From the NCBI RefSeq assembly GCF_028583425.1, contig NC_072807.1, positions 36,337,001 through 36,401,000 on the forward strand: a stretch of 64,000 nt of DNA, in the 5' to 3' direction. Shown piece after piece: positions 55,060 to 64,000 of this stretch. The stretch is from Eublepharis macularius (taxonomy: Eukaryota > Chordata > Lepidosauria > Squamata > Eublepharidae). A program made the translations under genes and the position numbers. The stretch's first letter is position 1. Each line of letters begins with the position of its first letter. The notes beneath the pieces were generated by a model. It was not told where the DNA came from, searched no databases, and saw nothing but the letters and a program-made list of their open reading frames with translations.

Positions 55060-56460
55060 CACAGCCCCATAATCTAAACTGCTCCCCACCTCTCTGCAAT
55101 TCATATAACCATTACTGCCATTTAGAGGCCAGCTAATCACGTCAATACTACTCATATTGTGCCCATAATAAAACCTGTTAACACCAGCTGTATTTGTGCT
55201 AATGGTACCAACAACCAAGACTCACACACATTGTAAGTAACAATGGGGTTAAAATAGTACCAACAGCACTAACGCTCATGGCGATATTAACACAAATACT
55301 TTTGACATTAGCGTGTGTTGCTAATGGCAGGCCATTAAAAGCACTGTTATAATATTTACTCTTAGAAGTGGCAGCATTAAAGTATTGGGACAACTACATA
55401 TGATATAAACATGTTTGTGGGATTGTTAAAAAAAAGTTACTGATACTGCCAACAGCACTTACACTCCTGACTATATTAGCCTGACTAGCGCAGAGACTAA
55501 ATACATGTCATTAATGAGACAGCATTAAGCACTTTATGAATAACTCAAACCCATTAGATCCAAACATTACTTTAACTTTACATTTTAAAAAGCATCACTG
55601 AGAGTATTAGCAGCCTTAGGGTTGGATCCTGTGTAGCTACCCCAACTGTTGCCTATTGTTTCCAACAGGCATGGGATGGGGTAACTGCAAAGGAGGACAT
55701 TGTTATGTCTTCCACCGATAGATGAACGGACCTCGTTAGAAGGCCCAAAGAGCATTATCAATTACAGCACCGGTGCTGATAGAAAAGCGCTAATACCAGC
55801 CTCCTCCACTGCTCTGGGATTTTGGTAATCATTAAAACCAGACTCCCCCCATGGGTACCCCAAATCTAGCACAACAACAATTGTTGATAACACAATAACA
55901 GATAATAATAGTCTAGCACAATAATAACTGTCTAGCACAAACCCAGCACGATAATTGTGGCTAACACAGTAACAGCATAATAACAACAACTGGAGAGCAC
56001 AAATCTAACCCAATAATTGTGGACAGCACAGTAACAGCCTAACAGCAATAACGGAATAGCACAAGAGTAATTGTGGATTACACAATAACAGTATAACAAC
56101 AACTGTCTAGCGTCACCATCATTGTTTAACAGAAGTCTAGCACAAGAATCATTGCGGATGGCAGAATATTCACTGTATGGCACAATCATGCTATTGACAA
56201 GGCTAGCCCAAGAGAGCCTGATCTCGTCAGATCTCCGAAGCTAAGCAGGGTCGGCCTTGGTTAGTAATTGGATGGGAGACCTCCAACGAAGACCTGAGGA
56301 GACAGGCCATGGCAAACCACCTCTGAGAGTCTCTTGGTGTGAAAACCCCACCAGGGGTCGCCCTAAGTCAACTATGACTTGAGGGCAACACACATAGCAC
56401 GATAACAACCGTGGCTGATCTAATAACAGCACAATAATTGTAATGGTAAAGGTGGACACC
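55060..56460. repeat. Degenerate minisatellite-like tract
   Basis: Built of loosely repeated words: TAGCACAATAAT, TAATTGTGG, AACACAATAACAG and ATAACAACAACTG, spaced about 50-80 bp. Clearest at 55860-56210 and 56395-56460, and interrupted by a 5S SINE. 55060-55600 has a similar but more diverged flavour. Minus-strand frames show repeated CYCVxHNY patterns that follow from the repeat and do not look like a protein. Lies in or beside DNAJA4 intron 1. Confidence 0.6.
56213..56390 (+). repeat. 5S rRNA-derived SINE
   Basis: CCTGATCTCGTCAGATCTCC, GAAGCTAAGCAGGGTCGG and TTGGATGGGAGACC, then the Bov-B-like tail ending ACTATGACTTGAGGGCA. Same family as 48851-49034. Confidence 0.9.
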
Positions 56461-56612
56461 ACAATAACCCCCACCCCCGATCCGAGCTGCAGGGATATTT
56501 ACAGCCACAGTTCTCCGCCCCGCAGCGCTCCCGCAGCCTGCACCGGCTCCAACCGCCCACCGGACTCGCTTCTAACCAACCGTTTCCAACGGACCGCCGG
56601 CGCCTCCACGGC

Positions 56613-56619
56613 TTTTATA
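56613..56619 (-). promoter_or_regulatory. DNAJA4: TATA box (TATAAAA)
   Basis: Minus-strand CTATAAAAG, a consensus TATA box. Places transcription start about 25-30 nt downstream, near 56585. Confidence 0.75.
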
Positions 56620-56630
56620 GACGCGGCCGG

Positions 56631-56645
56631 CGAACGTTCTGGAAC
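56631..56645 (-). promoter_or_regulatory. DNAJA4: Heat-shock element, three perfect pentamers
   Basis: CGAAC GTTCT GGAAC, i.e. nGAAn-nTTCn-nGAAn, 12 bp upstream of the TATA box. Further GAA units at 56660-56662 and 56670-56672 keep 10-bp spacing. Binding by HSF1 is expected from the motif. Confidence 0.85.
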
Positions 56646-56649
56646 GCCC

Positions 56650-56657
56650 TGACGTCA
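56650..56657. promoter_or_regulatory. DNAJA4: Palindromic CRE (TGACGTCA)
   Basis: Full consensus site for CREB/ATF, 4 bp upstream of the heat-shock element in minus orientation. Confidence 0.8.
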
Positions 56658-56819
56658 CCGAAAACGCTAGAAACGTCTGGACGGGCTCCGCGCCAGGGGC
56701 GGGGCCGCTGAGACAACTGCTCAGCGCCGCGCGGGGGCGGGGCTGAGCCGAGCAAAGCTCCGCCTTTCTCCTCCTCTTTCCCCTCCACAGGAGGGGCGGG
56801 ATAGAGTTTACGCTTGGGC

Positions 56820-56845
56820 GTTGCATAGCAACGGCCGCCACCAAT
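56820..56845. promoter_or_regulatory. DNAJA4: RFX-like X-box and inverted CCAAT
   Basis: GTTGCATAGCAAC (56820-56832) is a near-palindromic RFX site. CCAAT on the plus strand at 56841-56845 is an NF-Y-type box. The close pairing is a common promoter arrangement. Confidence 0.55.
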
Positions 56846-57106
56846 CAGCTCCGCCGATTTGGCGTCTCCGCCCCAGTCCTTCGCTGCGCGCCGTTTCTCT
56901 GCCAAGACCTGCACCGCCCCCCGTATCAGTCTCCGTTGCGGGACAGCCTGCAAAGGTTAATGCTGTCTGGCAACAAACTTTATTTTTGCAGGCAGAAAAA
57001 TTGCTTGTCTTACCAAGCGACTCCTACTTTTTAAAGAAGCAGGCAGCCTTACCATTCATTCCTGCATTGTGAAATGGGGGTGGTGGTTTGAAACGATTTA
57101 GGTGGG

Positions 57107-57690
57107 GTTGCCAACCTCCAGGTGGGGACTGGATCTCCTGAAATTACAGTTCATCTCCAGAGGAGTTAGCCGTGTTAGTCTGTAGATGCAAAATAGTAAA
57201 AAGTCCAGTAGCATGTTTAAGACTAACCCACTTTATTGTAAAATTAAAAAGAGTCCAGTAGCACCTTTAAGACTAACCAATTTTATTTTATTGTAGCATA
57301 AGCTTCCGAGAATTGGTTAGTCTTAAAGGTGCTACTGGACTCTTTTTGATTTTGCTACTACAGACTAACACGGCTAACTCCTCTGGATCTATGACCACTT
57401 TATTGTGGCATAAGCTTTTGAGAACCACAGCTCTCTTCATCACAGCTCTCTTCATCATTAAAAGCTTATGCCTCAATAAAGTGGGTTAGTCTTAAAGGTG
57501 CTACTGGACTTTTTACTATTTTACCACATTTCTAGACAACAGAGATCAGCTACCCTGGAGAAAATGGCACTTCGGAGGGTAGACTCTTATCACATTACAA
57601 CTGGCTGAACTCCAGCTCTTCCCAAAACTCTACCTTCCATAGGTTCCACCTCCACCCCTAGATATTTCAACCAGGAGCTGGCAACTCTTT
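57107..57690. repeat. GTTGCCAG-type repeat split by Penelope-like insertions
   Basis: 57107-57155 (GGTTGCCAACCTCCAGGTGG) and 57537-57690 (GAGAAAATGGCACTT to GGAGCTGGCAACTC) are the two ends of one repeat. The family-a complex lies between. Confidence 0.55.
57150..57525. mobile_element. Nested family-a Penelope-like elements
   Basis: An outer family-a palindrome (57156-57235 left arm; 57395-57525 right side) is interrupted by a second copy (57241-57390) whose arms meet at CCGAGAATTGG. Both orientations of the tail AGACTAACACGGCTAACTCC are present. The hammerhead-like centre is missing from the inner copy. Confidence 0.65.
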
Positions 57691-58407
57691 ATGTCACAAA
57701 GGCTTGCAATTCTAGGCAATGGCTTGGCGGGAAGACCACACAGTTCATTCGCCAGCTCTATCCCAATAACCCAATGTCTTTCCACAGACACAATTCAAAC
57801 GGGCTATACTGCTACCAATCCTCATTGGTGGAGGGAGAGAGTCACATTTTTAATGCTTCCCCCCTAAAAACTCCCTGCAGGCTAAAATGTTAGGTTTGAG
57901 TGCTGTGCTAGTTTCCCACTTACATAGAATAGTAAAAAATAGGAATCCTTCCCATAGCCATTGGGGTATTTCCTAGCGCATCGCATGAAAGTGATGCCAC
58001 ATCCATTGACCCTCCACCATAATGCAGTTGTCCTCAAACTCGATGGTAAAGATCACCGAAATTGGGGGAATTCCTAGAAAATCACCAGGTAGTGTCATCA
58101 TTACGTCCCTCCAAAATGCCACTCTCCTCAAGCACTGGTCCCAAAATCTCTCAGCATTGCGACCCTTCCTCTGGTCCCGTCACATGACTCTGATGTCACA
58201 TGACTCCCTGCCATACGCTAGCATCTGCCATGCTCTGCCACCCATGCTCAGCATCTATTTTGTACTTGCCAACAAAATGCATTAGAATCTGGATTTTAAA
58301 CAAACTGGAATGATTTAGGAGCTTAACGTGCATGTGATGAAATAGTACTTGGGTACACAAAGCCCCTTTCTGGTAAACATGCACAGATTAAAAGAAGTTT
58401 GTCCTAC

Positions 58408-58563
58408 TGGGCCGCCTTCCTCTTGTTTATCATCTGTGGACTCTCCTTCTGTCGGCGTGTCTTCCGTGGACAATCCACCAGTTTTTTGGCCCTCTGAGGA
58501 CTGTTTGTTATTTTTTTCTTCGGAGGAGGAGGACTCCATTTCTGGTTACTTTGTTTAGATTTA
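58408..58563 (-). CDS. Candidate coding exon, Ser/Glu-rich; possible alternative DNAJA4 first coding exon
   Basis: Minus strand: a strong acceptor (long pyrimidine tract to CAG at 58564-58566), 24 nt of leader, ATG at 58537-58539, 44 codons rich in S, E, T and G (MESSSSEEKNNK ... DDKQEEGGP), then a donor, GTAGGA (58402-58407). The exon ends on a codon boundary and would splice in frame to GCC ACC ATG of DNAJA4 exon 2 (54031). Human DNAJA4 is known to have an isoform with an N-terminal Ser/Glu-rich extension from an upstream exon. No other minus-strand exon lies between here and DNAJA4. It could also be chance or part of an unrecognised gene. Confidence 0.4.
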
Positions 58564-59249
58564 CTGAGAAAAAGAGGGGAAGGGAGGAAAAAAAAGGAAA
58601 TTACATACACAGCCATTTAAGGTCTTCTGTCTCTCGATCACCCCAGTTTTCCTATGCAGGACATCCTGTTGTCTCTTAGAAGGCATGCACACATAAGAAA
58701 CCCCAGTGCGAAAAAGAGATGGAAGAACTGGAATAACATAACAAAGATCATGCACCTCCATCAATCTGTAACATGTTAACTGCAAAGGCATGTAGCCTCC
58801 ATTTGCCTTGGGGTCGTTCAGGGAAGGGAGAGGAAATTTAACCCTTCAGCTTCCACTCAGCTTGCTAATTGAAACCCCCACCCCAATATTAGCATTTTAA
58901 AGGGCAACAGATGCATTTCAAATAACGTGTCTTTTTCCCTTTAAAAATGCTACTCGCAGAGTAGGGCAGCCAGTTTCGATGATGGAAACAGAGCAGAAAT
59001 AGAAGGATTAAGAAGTCTGCACCTTCTTCCCCACACAGCCCCAAGGCAAATTGAAGATGCAAAAAGCTGCAATGTGCCTTTTACAGAATGAGGGTCTTGG
59101 CTGTTCAGAAGGCCAGGCTTGCACCCTGAAAATCTTGTCAGTCTCTTAGGTGCCACTCGACTCAGATCCTGGTATTCCAGGTGAAATATCATTAGACAAA
59201 ATCTGCACATTTCGTATAAATGCTTCAAGGCAGAAACTTGAATAGTGAC

Positions 59250-59490
59250 AGCCAGTGTGGTATAGTGGTCAGAGTGTCAGACTAGGATCTTGGTAGACCC
59301 GAGTTCAAATCCCTGCTTGCCATGAAAATCACTGGGTGACCTTGGGCCAGTCATTCCCTCTCTCTCTTAGCCTAACCTACCTCACAGGGTTGTTGTGTGG
59401 AATGAAGTAAAGAGAAAGAGAATGATGTCTGCTGCCCCGAGCTCCTTGTTGGAAGGGCAGTGTAAAAATGTACCAAACGAATAAATAACA
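59250..59490 (+). repeat. S3 SINE
   Basis: A box GTATAGTGGTCAGAGTG, B box GAGTTCAAATCCC, 'tgaccttgggccagtcat', 'ctcacagggttgttgtg' and tail GGAAGGGCAGTGTAAAAATG. Nearly complete. Confidence 0.78.
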
Positions 59491-59739
59491 TTAAATCTTA
59501 TTTCTTAATTCTCTGCTTGGATAACTAGTTGAGTGCTTCTTTTTTAAATCATCATCGTTCTTGTTAATCAAGGCAAAATAAACCGATTATTCTCCATTTT
59601 ACTTTTATGACTTCATTTTTTATATTGCTCCCCCTCTTTATTTAAAATATTTATATCCTGCCTTCTCTCCTTGGACACAAAAGAATGAGAAGTTCCTTTT
59701 ATTTTTAATTTCTTTATTTTTATTTCTTTATGTCATTTA

Positions 59740-59880
59740 TAGTCCGCCTTTCTCACTGAGACACAAGGCGGATTACACAGTATGAGATTAGCACAGTCAA
59801 TATCAAGGACATTTCTATAAACGATGCCATAGGGTAAAGAAACACAATACAGCATTGAAGAAATGCTGAAACAGAACATA
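59740..59880 (-). repeat. LINE 3'-end (CR1/L2-type), reverse
   Basis: ATAGTCCGCCTTTCTCACTG, 'acaaggcggattacacagt', then upstream body matching 30700-30830 in reverse. Confidence 0.5.
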
Positions 59881-60365
59881 AGCAATTCTAGGGCTGACAT
59901 TAGACCATTTTCATTCCCTTTATGTATTTGTTTTAAAACACCCACACCAAATTTAATCCCTGCTCCACAATTTCTTTTCATGTTTTGCCCACTGCACACA
60001 ATTTGTGTCCATCTGCTCCTTAGAATAACCTCTGTGTGGCGGGGCCGGAGGGGGGCAAAACTGGGAGACCACTTCTTGTGTTTAATGGCTAGAACAACTT
60101 ATTTAACTGCAATTCTGGAGCCATCACTGACCTTGTAGTCTCACAATAAGATGCCAGGTAGTACCTCTACCCAAAATGTAGCAATGATCGAACAGATGCA
60201 AGGAAAAAATGGATTGAAGGAAGGATAATCCTTACTGTCACTTGAATGATAACCGCACCCACCTTTCTGTAGGTCAACTGTTAAATGGATTGATTGGAAT
60301 GTTCCTGCCTTTTCCCTCTACAGTTGCTTAGAGACAATAGGCTACACAAACTTCCTTCTCCTTTG

Positions 60366-60577
60366 CACGTTCGCTGTGTTAGTCTGTAGTTGCAAAATAG
60401 TAAAGAGTCCAGTAGCACCTTTAAAACTAACCAATTTTATTGAGGCATAAGCTTTCGAGAGCCACAGCTTTTTTCGTCAGATGCATCTGATGAAGAGAGC
60501 TGTGGCTCTCGAAAGCTTATACTACAATAAAGTTGATTAATCTTAAAGGTGCTGTTGGACTCTTTACTATTTTGCTC
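60366..60577 (-). mobile_element. Palindromic Penelope-like element, family a, best hammerhead core
   Basis: Inverted arms meet at GTCAGATGCATCTGAT. Plus-reading core: CTGATGA (60487-60493), stem GAGAGC (60495-60500) with GCTCTC (60505-60510) closing a TGTG loop, GAAA (60511-60514), then GCTTATAC. The left arm has part of the unique tail. The flanks share only CTCCTTT. Confidence 0.75.
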
Positions 60578-61065
60578 CTTTATCAAATTATTCCTCCGTG
60601 GCTGAATATTTTTGTGTGTGAATCTTTCTCTTCCTCTTTCCCAACTTTTAAAAGTGTGGAACTGATTTCATTTTTATATGTTCAGATGTTAATCCCATTT
60701 AGTTCAAACGGACTTACTCCCTAGGAAGTGTGTGTAGGATTGCTTGCAGCCTCAGCCATTTAAGTTGGGGCAATCCATGATAGCTTTGCTAAGTCTCAGG
60801 ATGAGGTCCCGAGACTTGGATTCGTATCCTCGGGGCAAAACCTCAGGACCTTCAACTACCCCTTGACTGCTTCTTCTAAGAGTCTGACGCATGTATGCAA
60901 GGCCTGTAGTAACTGTTAGAGACGGGATGTGATAATCTGACATGAATTGTAAATATGGCGCCTATTTAATTCCAGAGCAAATAATCCACTTCCAAGCCAC
61001 ACATTGAAAGATACCATCCATAGAAGTTTGTGAAAGTATGATAGGGGCATTTTTGTAATCGTAAC

Positions 61066-61320
61066 TGCCCCGTGGCGCAGAGTGGTAAAGCTCTGCTCAC
61101 AACCTGAGTTCGATCCCGGCGGAAGCCGGGTTCAGGTAGCCGGCTCAAGGTTGACTCAGCCTTCCATCCTTCCGAGGTCGGTTAAATGAGTACCCAGTTT
61201 CCTGGGGGTAAAGTGTAGATGACTGGGGAAGGCAATGGCAAACCACCCCATAAAAAGTCTGCCAAGAAAATGTCGTGATGCGACATCCCCCCGTGGGTCA
61301 GTAATGACTCGGTGCTTGCT
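61066..61320 (+). repeat. Sauria-type SINE
   Basis: Same family as 30356-30642. Lacks about 20 nt between TGGTAAAG and CTCTGCTC. The Bov-B-like tail is intact to ATGACTCGGTGCTTGC. Confidence 0.75.
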
Positions 61321-61770
61321 TACTCTGCTGCCAATTATAAGTCCCCTACTACCACTTACCCACATATATTTCAAGACACCAAACACAATGATTACAAAAG
61401 AAAAATGGGTTTATTGTTTATAGAATAAGCCCATGACATATCACCTTTCTTTAGGCTCATATGTATAAACACCAATTACATCAGAGGATCTTCTATACCA
61501 CCAAGCACTGATTGTTTACAGAATAAAAGATCAAAAAATGGTTAATACAAACAGTTCTTCAGAATCACATTTCCTAGGATACAGGGCACCCAGCAACCCT
61601 GATTGACAGGTAAATCAGATCTCACTGTAATATAAACACCTCATCCTTTTGTCATAGGTTCGAAATTCTTCTGGGAAGTAACGCATTCAAGGTTAAAATC
61701 TTAGTTATAGAATGAAAACAAGAGAAAATGTTTTTAGTTAAAAGGAACTTTCTTGCCATACTAGAAGGTT

Positions 61771-62684
61771 GCGAAGAAACCACACAATACCAGGACACCA
61801 CTATAACGAATGTACATATATTCCTGTCCACATGTAAAAGTGCAAAGTGCAAAGTGCGATGTGTTCAAATATATACAATACAGAAATACACAGTATAATC
61901 ATATACAGCACATATGTAGTTCAAACAAGTCTTTACAGTCCGTACAGTTCCTTGCTTTCATTTAAAGTGCAACATGCAAAAAAATTTTTGAATGGAAGCC
62001 CATGGAGAGAATCGTGGAAGATGTAATCACATTCCCAGTCCCAAAATTCAAGATTTATCCAACAACGCCGACGGGGATGTGCAGGCAATTGTCATTAACC
62101 CGTTTCGTGAGAGAACTCACTTCATCTTGGGCATACAAAAATTCAGACTGGATACACTGTAAGTGTAAAATAAAATGAATTACACAGCCAAAATAAATTA
62201 CACAGCCAAATAAAATGAATTACACAGTACTTACAGTGTAATTCATTTTATTTTACACTTACAGTGTATCCAGTCTGAATTTTTGTATGCCCAAGATGAA
62301 GTGAGTTCTCTCACGAAACGGGTTAATGACAATTGCCTGCACATCCCCGTCGGCGTTGTTGGATAAATCTTGAATTTTGGGACTGGGAATGTGATTACAT
62401 CTTCCACGATTCTCTCCATGGGCTTCCATTCAAAAATTTTTTTGCATGTTGCACTTTAAATGAAAGCAAGGAACTGTACGGACTGTAAAGACTTGTTTGA
62501 ACTACATATGTGCTGTATATGATTATACTGTGTATTTCTGTATTGTATATATTTGAACACATCGCACTTTGCACTTTGCACTTTTACATGTGGACAGGAA
62601 TATATGTACATTCGTTATAGTGGTGTCCTGGTATTGTGTGGTTTCTTCGCAACAATTGTTCCAGGGCCGCCCGTGGTTTTTCCA
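61771..62684 (+). mobile_element. Large palindromic Penelope-like element, family c
   Basis: Two 418-bp inverted arms (61768-62185 and 62236-62653) match almost base for base with no length change, around a 50-bp AT-rich spacer. About 31 nt of unique tail (AATTGTTCCAGGGCCGCCCG onward) follows the right arm. Flanks: a perfect 13-bp direct repeat, ATACTAGAAGGTT (61758-61770 and 62685-62697). The right arm holds GATGA (62295-62299), hairpin GTGAG-TTCT-CTCAC and GAAAC (62315-62319), hammerhead-like with a changed first core base. No ORF of note. Confidence 0.8.
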
Positions 62685-62894
62685 ATACTAGAAGGTTGAG
62701 CTGAACTGTAATTCAATCACAAAAGCCAGGGAGAAGGAATTTGCCACCCAGGCAAATTTGCCTTGTGTGTGTGTGTGTCTTTTGCTTGAATTCTAGAAGA
62801 GGGCTCCTAAAAATCCCTTAACAAAGTACTACCATTTTAGTTAGTATTACCATTTGACGTCAGCAGGATCCACCCTATGACATCAAAAGGCTGT

Positions 62895-63105
62895 GCCCAC
62901 AGTCAGGGCTTAATGGTAGAACTTCTGCTTGGCACGTAGGAGGTCTCAAGTTCAATTCTCGGCATCTCCAGTTAAAAGGGGCAAACAGTATGTGATGTAA
63001 AGGATCTCTGCATGAGACTCCAGACAGCCACTGCTGGTCTAAGTAGACAAAACTGACTTTGGTGGACCCACAGTCTGATTCAGTGTAAGGCAGCATCATG
63101 CAAAC
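62895..63105 (+). repeat. S2 SINE
   Basis: 'taatggtagaacttctgctt' A-box side, B box AAGTTCAATTCTCGG, 'ggcatctccagttaaaagg' and the end TCTGATTCAGTGTAAGGCAG. Confidence 0.75.
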
Positions 63106-63175
63106 CTCAGAGTTTAAGGTACTGGAGACCTGGCAATTCTAGCGGACATTACTTGAAAAGTCCTTTAACCTGGAT

Positions 63176-63392
63176 AGGGTCGCCAGCTCCAAGTTGGGAA
63201 ATTCCTGGAGATCTGGAGGGTAAAACCTGGAGAAAGGGGGGTTTGGGGAGGGAAAGGACCTTGGCATGGCATAATTCCATAGAGCGCACCCCCAAAAGTA
63301 GCCATTTTCTCCAGGGGAACTGATCTCTGTGGCCTGGAGACCAGTTATAATTCCGGGAGATCTCCAGCCACTACCTGGAGGCTGGCCACCCT
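63176..63392 (-). repeat. GTTGCCAG-type interspersed repeat, complete
   Basis: Starts AGGGTCGCCAGCTCC and ends GGAGGCTGGCCACCCT, giving imperfect inverted ends of about 14 bp. 217 bp, the most complete copy in the window. No clear target duplication. Confidence 0.6.
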
Positions 63393-64000
63393 AAACCAGG
63401 AGTAGGCTTTTCATCAGTTTGTGGAGTCCATAGTTTAACATGACATCTTTAAATGACATGAATATGTGCCAAACCAACTGAAATTAGGTTGGTCCACTGA
63501 TTGATTGCTCTGTCTGTTTCCTATGAAGCAAACATTAACAAAAGAACTGGAAATAAAAGAAATGTGGCTTGTGGGGGCAAGTGTGCGCGCAGGGAAATCT
63601 TCTAGCCAAAAAAGGGAGAGAATTTGCATCTTAAAGACTCGCTAAGTCATTAACATTCTTCTCAGGGATAATTAAAAGAAAGCTGAATGAAAGCTGTTCG
63701 TGTGTGTGCCTTTTTTTCTTTCCGAACCACAAACCCCATCCAGCCACTGAGCGAGGCAATAATTGTGAAAATTGGCTTTTTGAGAACTTTGAGTCTCCTC
63801 CTCTTACATTACGTCTCTAAGCAAAGTATCCAGTTGGTGTTAGCTTCTGAAGTCATCCAAGCGGCTTTTATGTGCGGCTGAATCACAGATCTTTAGCATA
63901 TTTGAAAGCAGCCTGGGTCAGTTTGTCAACCCGCCTGTCAAAAAGAGACACCCCCTCGCCGCCTCACCAAGAAATAATCAAAACCGGGAGAGAAAATGAC
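63393..64000. other. Intergenic, nothing recognised
   Basis: No exon, RNA gene or repeat was recognised up to the window edge. Confidence 0.35.

Larger units (their letters stand above)
56500..56960 (-). promoter_or_regulatory. DNAJA4: DNAJA4 CpG-island promoter
   Basis: GC-rich block with GC boxes at 56697-56705, 56734-56743 and 56793-56800, an inverted CCAAT at 56841-56845, and the TATA, heat-shock and CRE sites listed separately. In minus orientation these lie upstream of a start expected near 56585. The non-coding first exon donor could not be fixed. Confidence 0.75.

Noticed and set aside
55762-56189. Hydrophobic Cys/Leu-rich minus-strand frames with repeated CYCVxHNY
   Set aside because: Follow directly from the degenerate minisatellite. 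No start context, splice site or known protein pattern.

Overview
This looks like nuclear DNA from a vertebrate, most likely a squamate reptile (lizard or gecko). Genes are split by GT-AG introns and sit in CpG-rich promoters. The repeats include Sauria-type and 5S-derived SINEs with Bov-B-like tails, MIR-like tRNA SINEs, hAT and Harbinger-like MITEs, and many Penelope-like palindromes. No taxon marker allows a species call.

Three complete genes were reconstructed exon by exon. CRABP1 (minus strand, 4 coding exons, 9316-19553, 137 aa) is a cytoplasmic retinoic-acid binder. WDR61/SKIC8 (plus strand, 10 coding exons plus a likely non-coding first exon, 36786-44310, 305 aa) is the WD40 subunit of the SKI and PAF1 complexes. 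DNAJA4 (minus strand, 7 coding exons, 45828-54025, 397 aa) is a type-I HSP40 with a CaaX tail. The order and relative strands match the human 15q25 block CRABP1-WDR61-DNAJA4, inverted. WDR61 and DNAJA4 converge tail to tail. DNAJA4 has a compact promoter near 56.6 kb with TATA, a perfect heat-shock element, a palindromic CRE, GC boxes, inverted CCAAT and an RFX-like X-box.

Layout: 1-2760 resembles the 3' UTR of an unidentified plus-strand gene. 3.0-9.0 kb is repeat-rich intergenic DNA. 9.0-19.6 kb is CRABP1. 20-35.6 kb is intergenic, with nested hAT, SINE, RTE-like and MITE insertions and a zinc-finger fossil. 35.7-44.5 kb is WDR61. 45.5-56.9 kb is DNAJA4, with an odd minisatellite in or beside its first intron. 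57-64 kb is intergenic, with one candidate upstream coding exon (58408-58563, minus) and a 0.9-kb palindromic element.

The most striking signal is a set of short elements of four or five different sequence families with the same plan: an inverted partial copy, a small centre, a forward copy, then about 30-35 nt of unique tail, all between 12-15 bp direct repeats. Each forward arm carries a hammerhead-ribozyme-like core (CUGANGA, stem II, GAAA). I interpret them as ORF-less Penelope-like retroelements.
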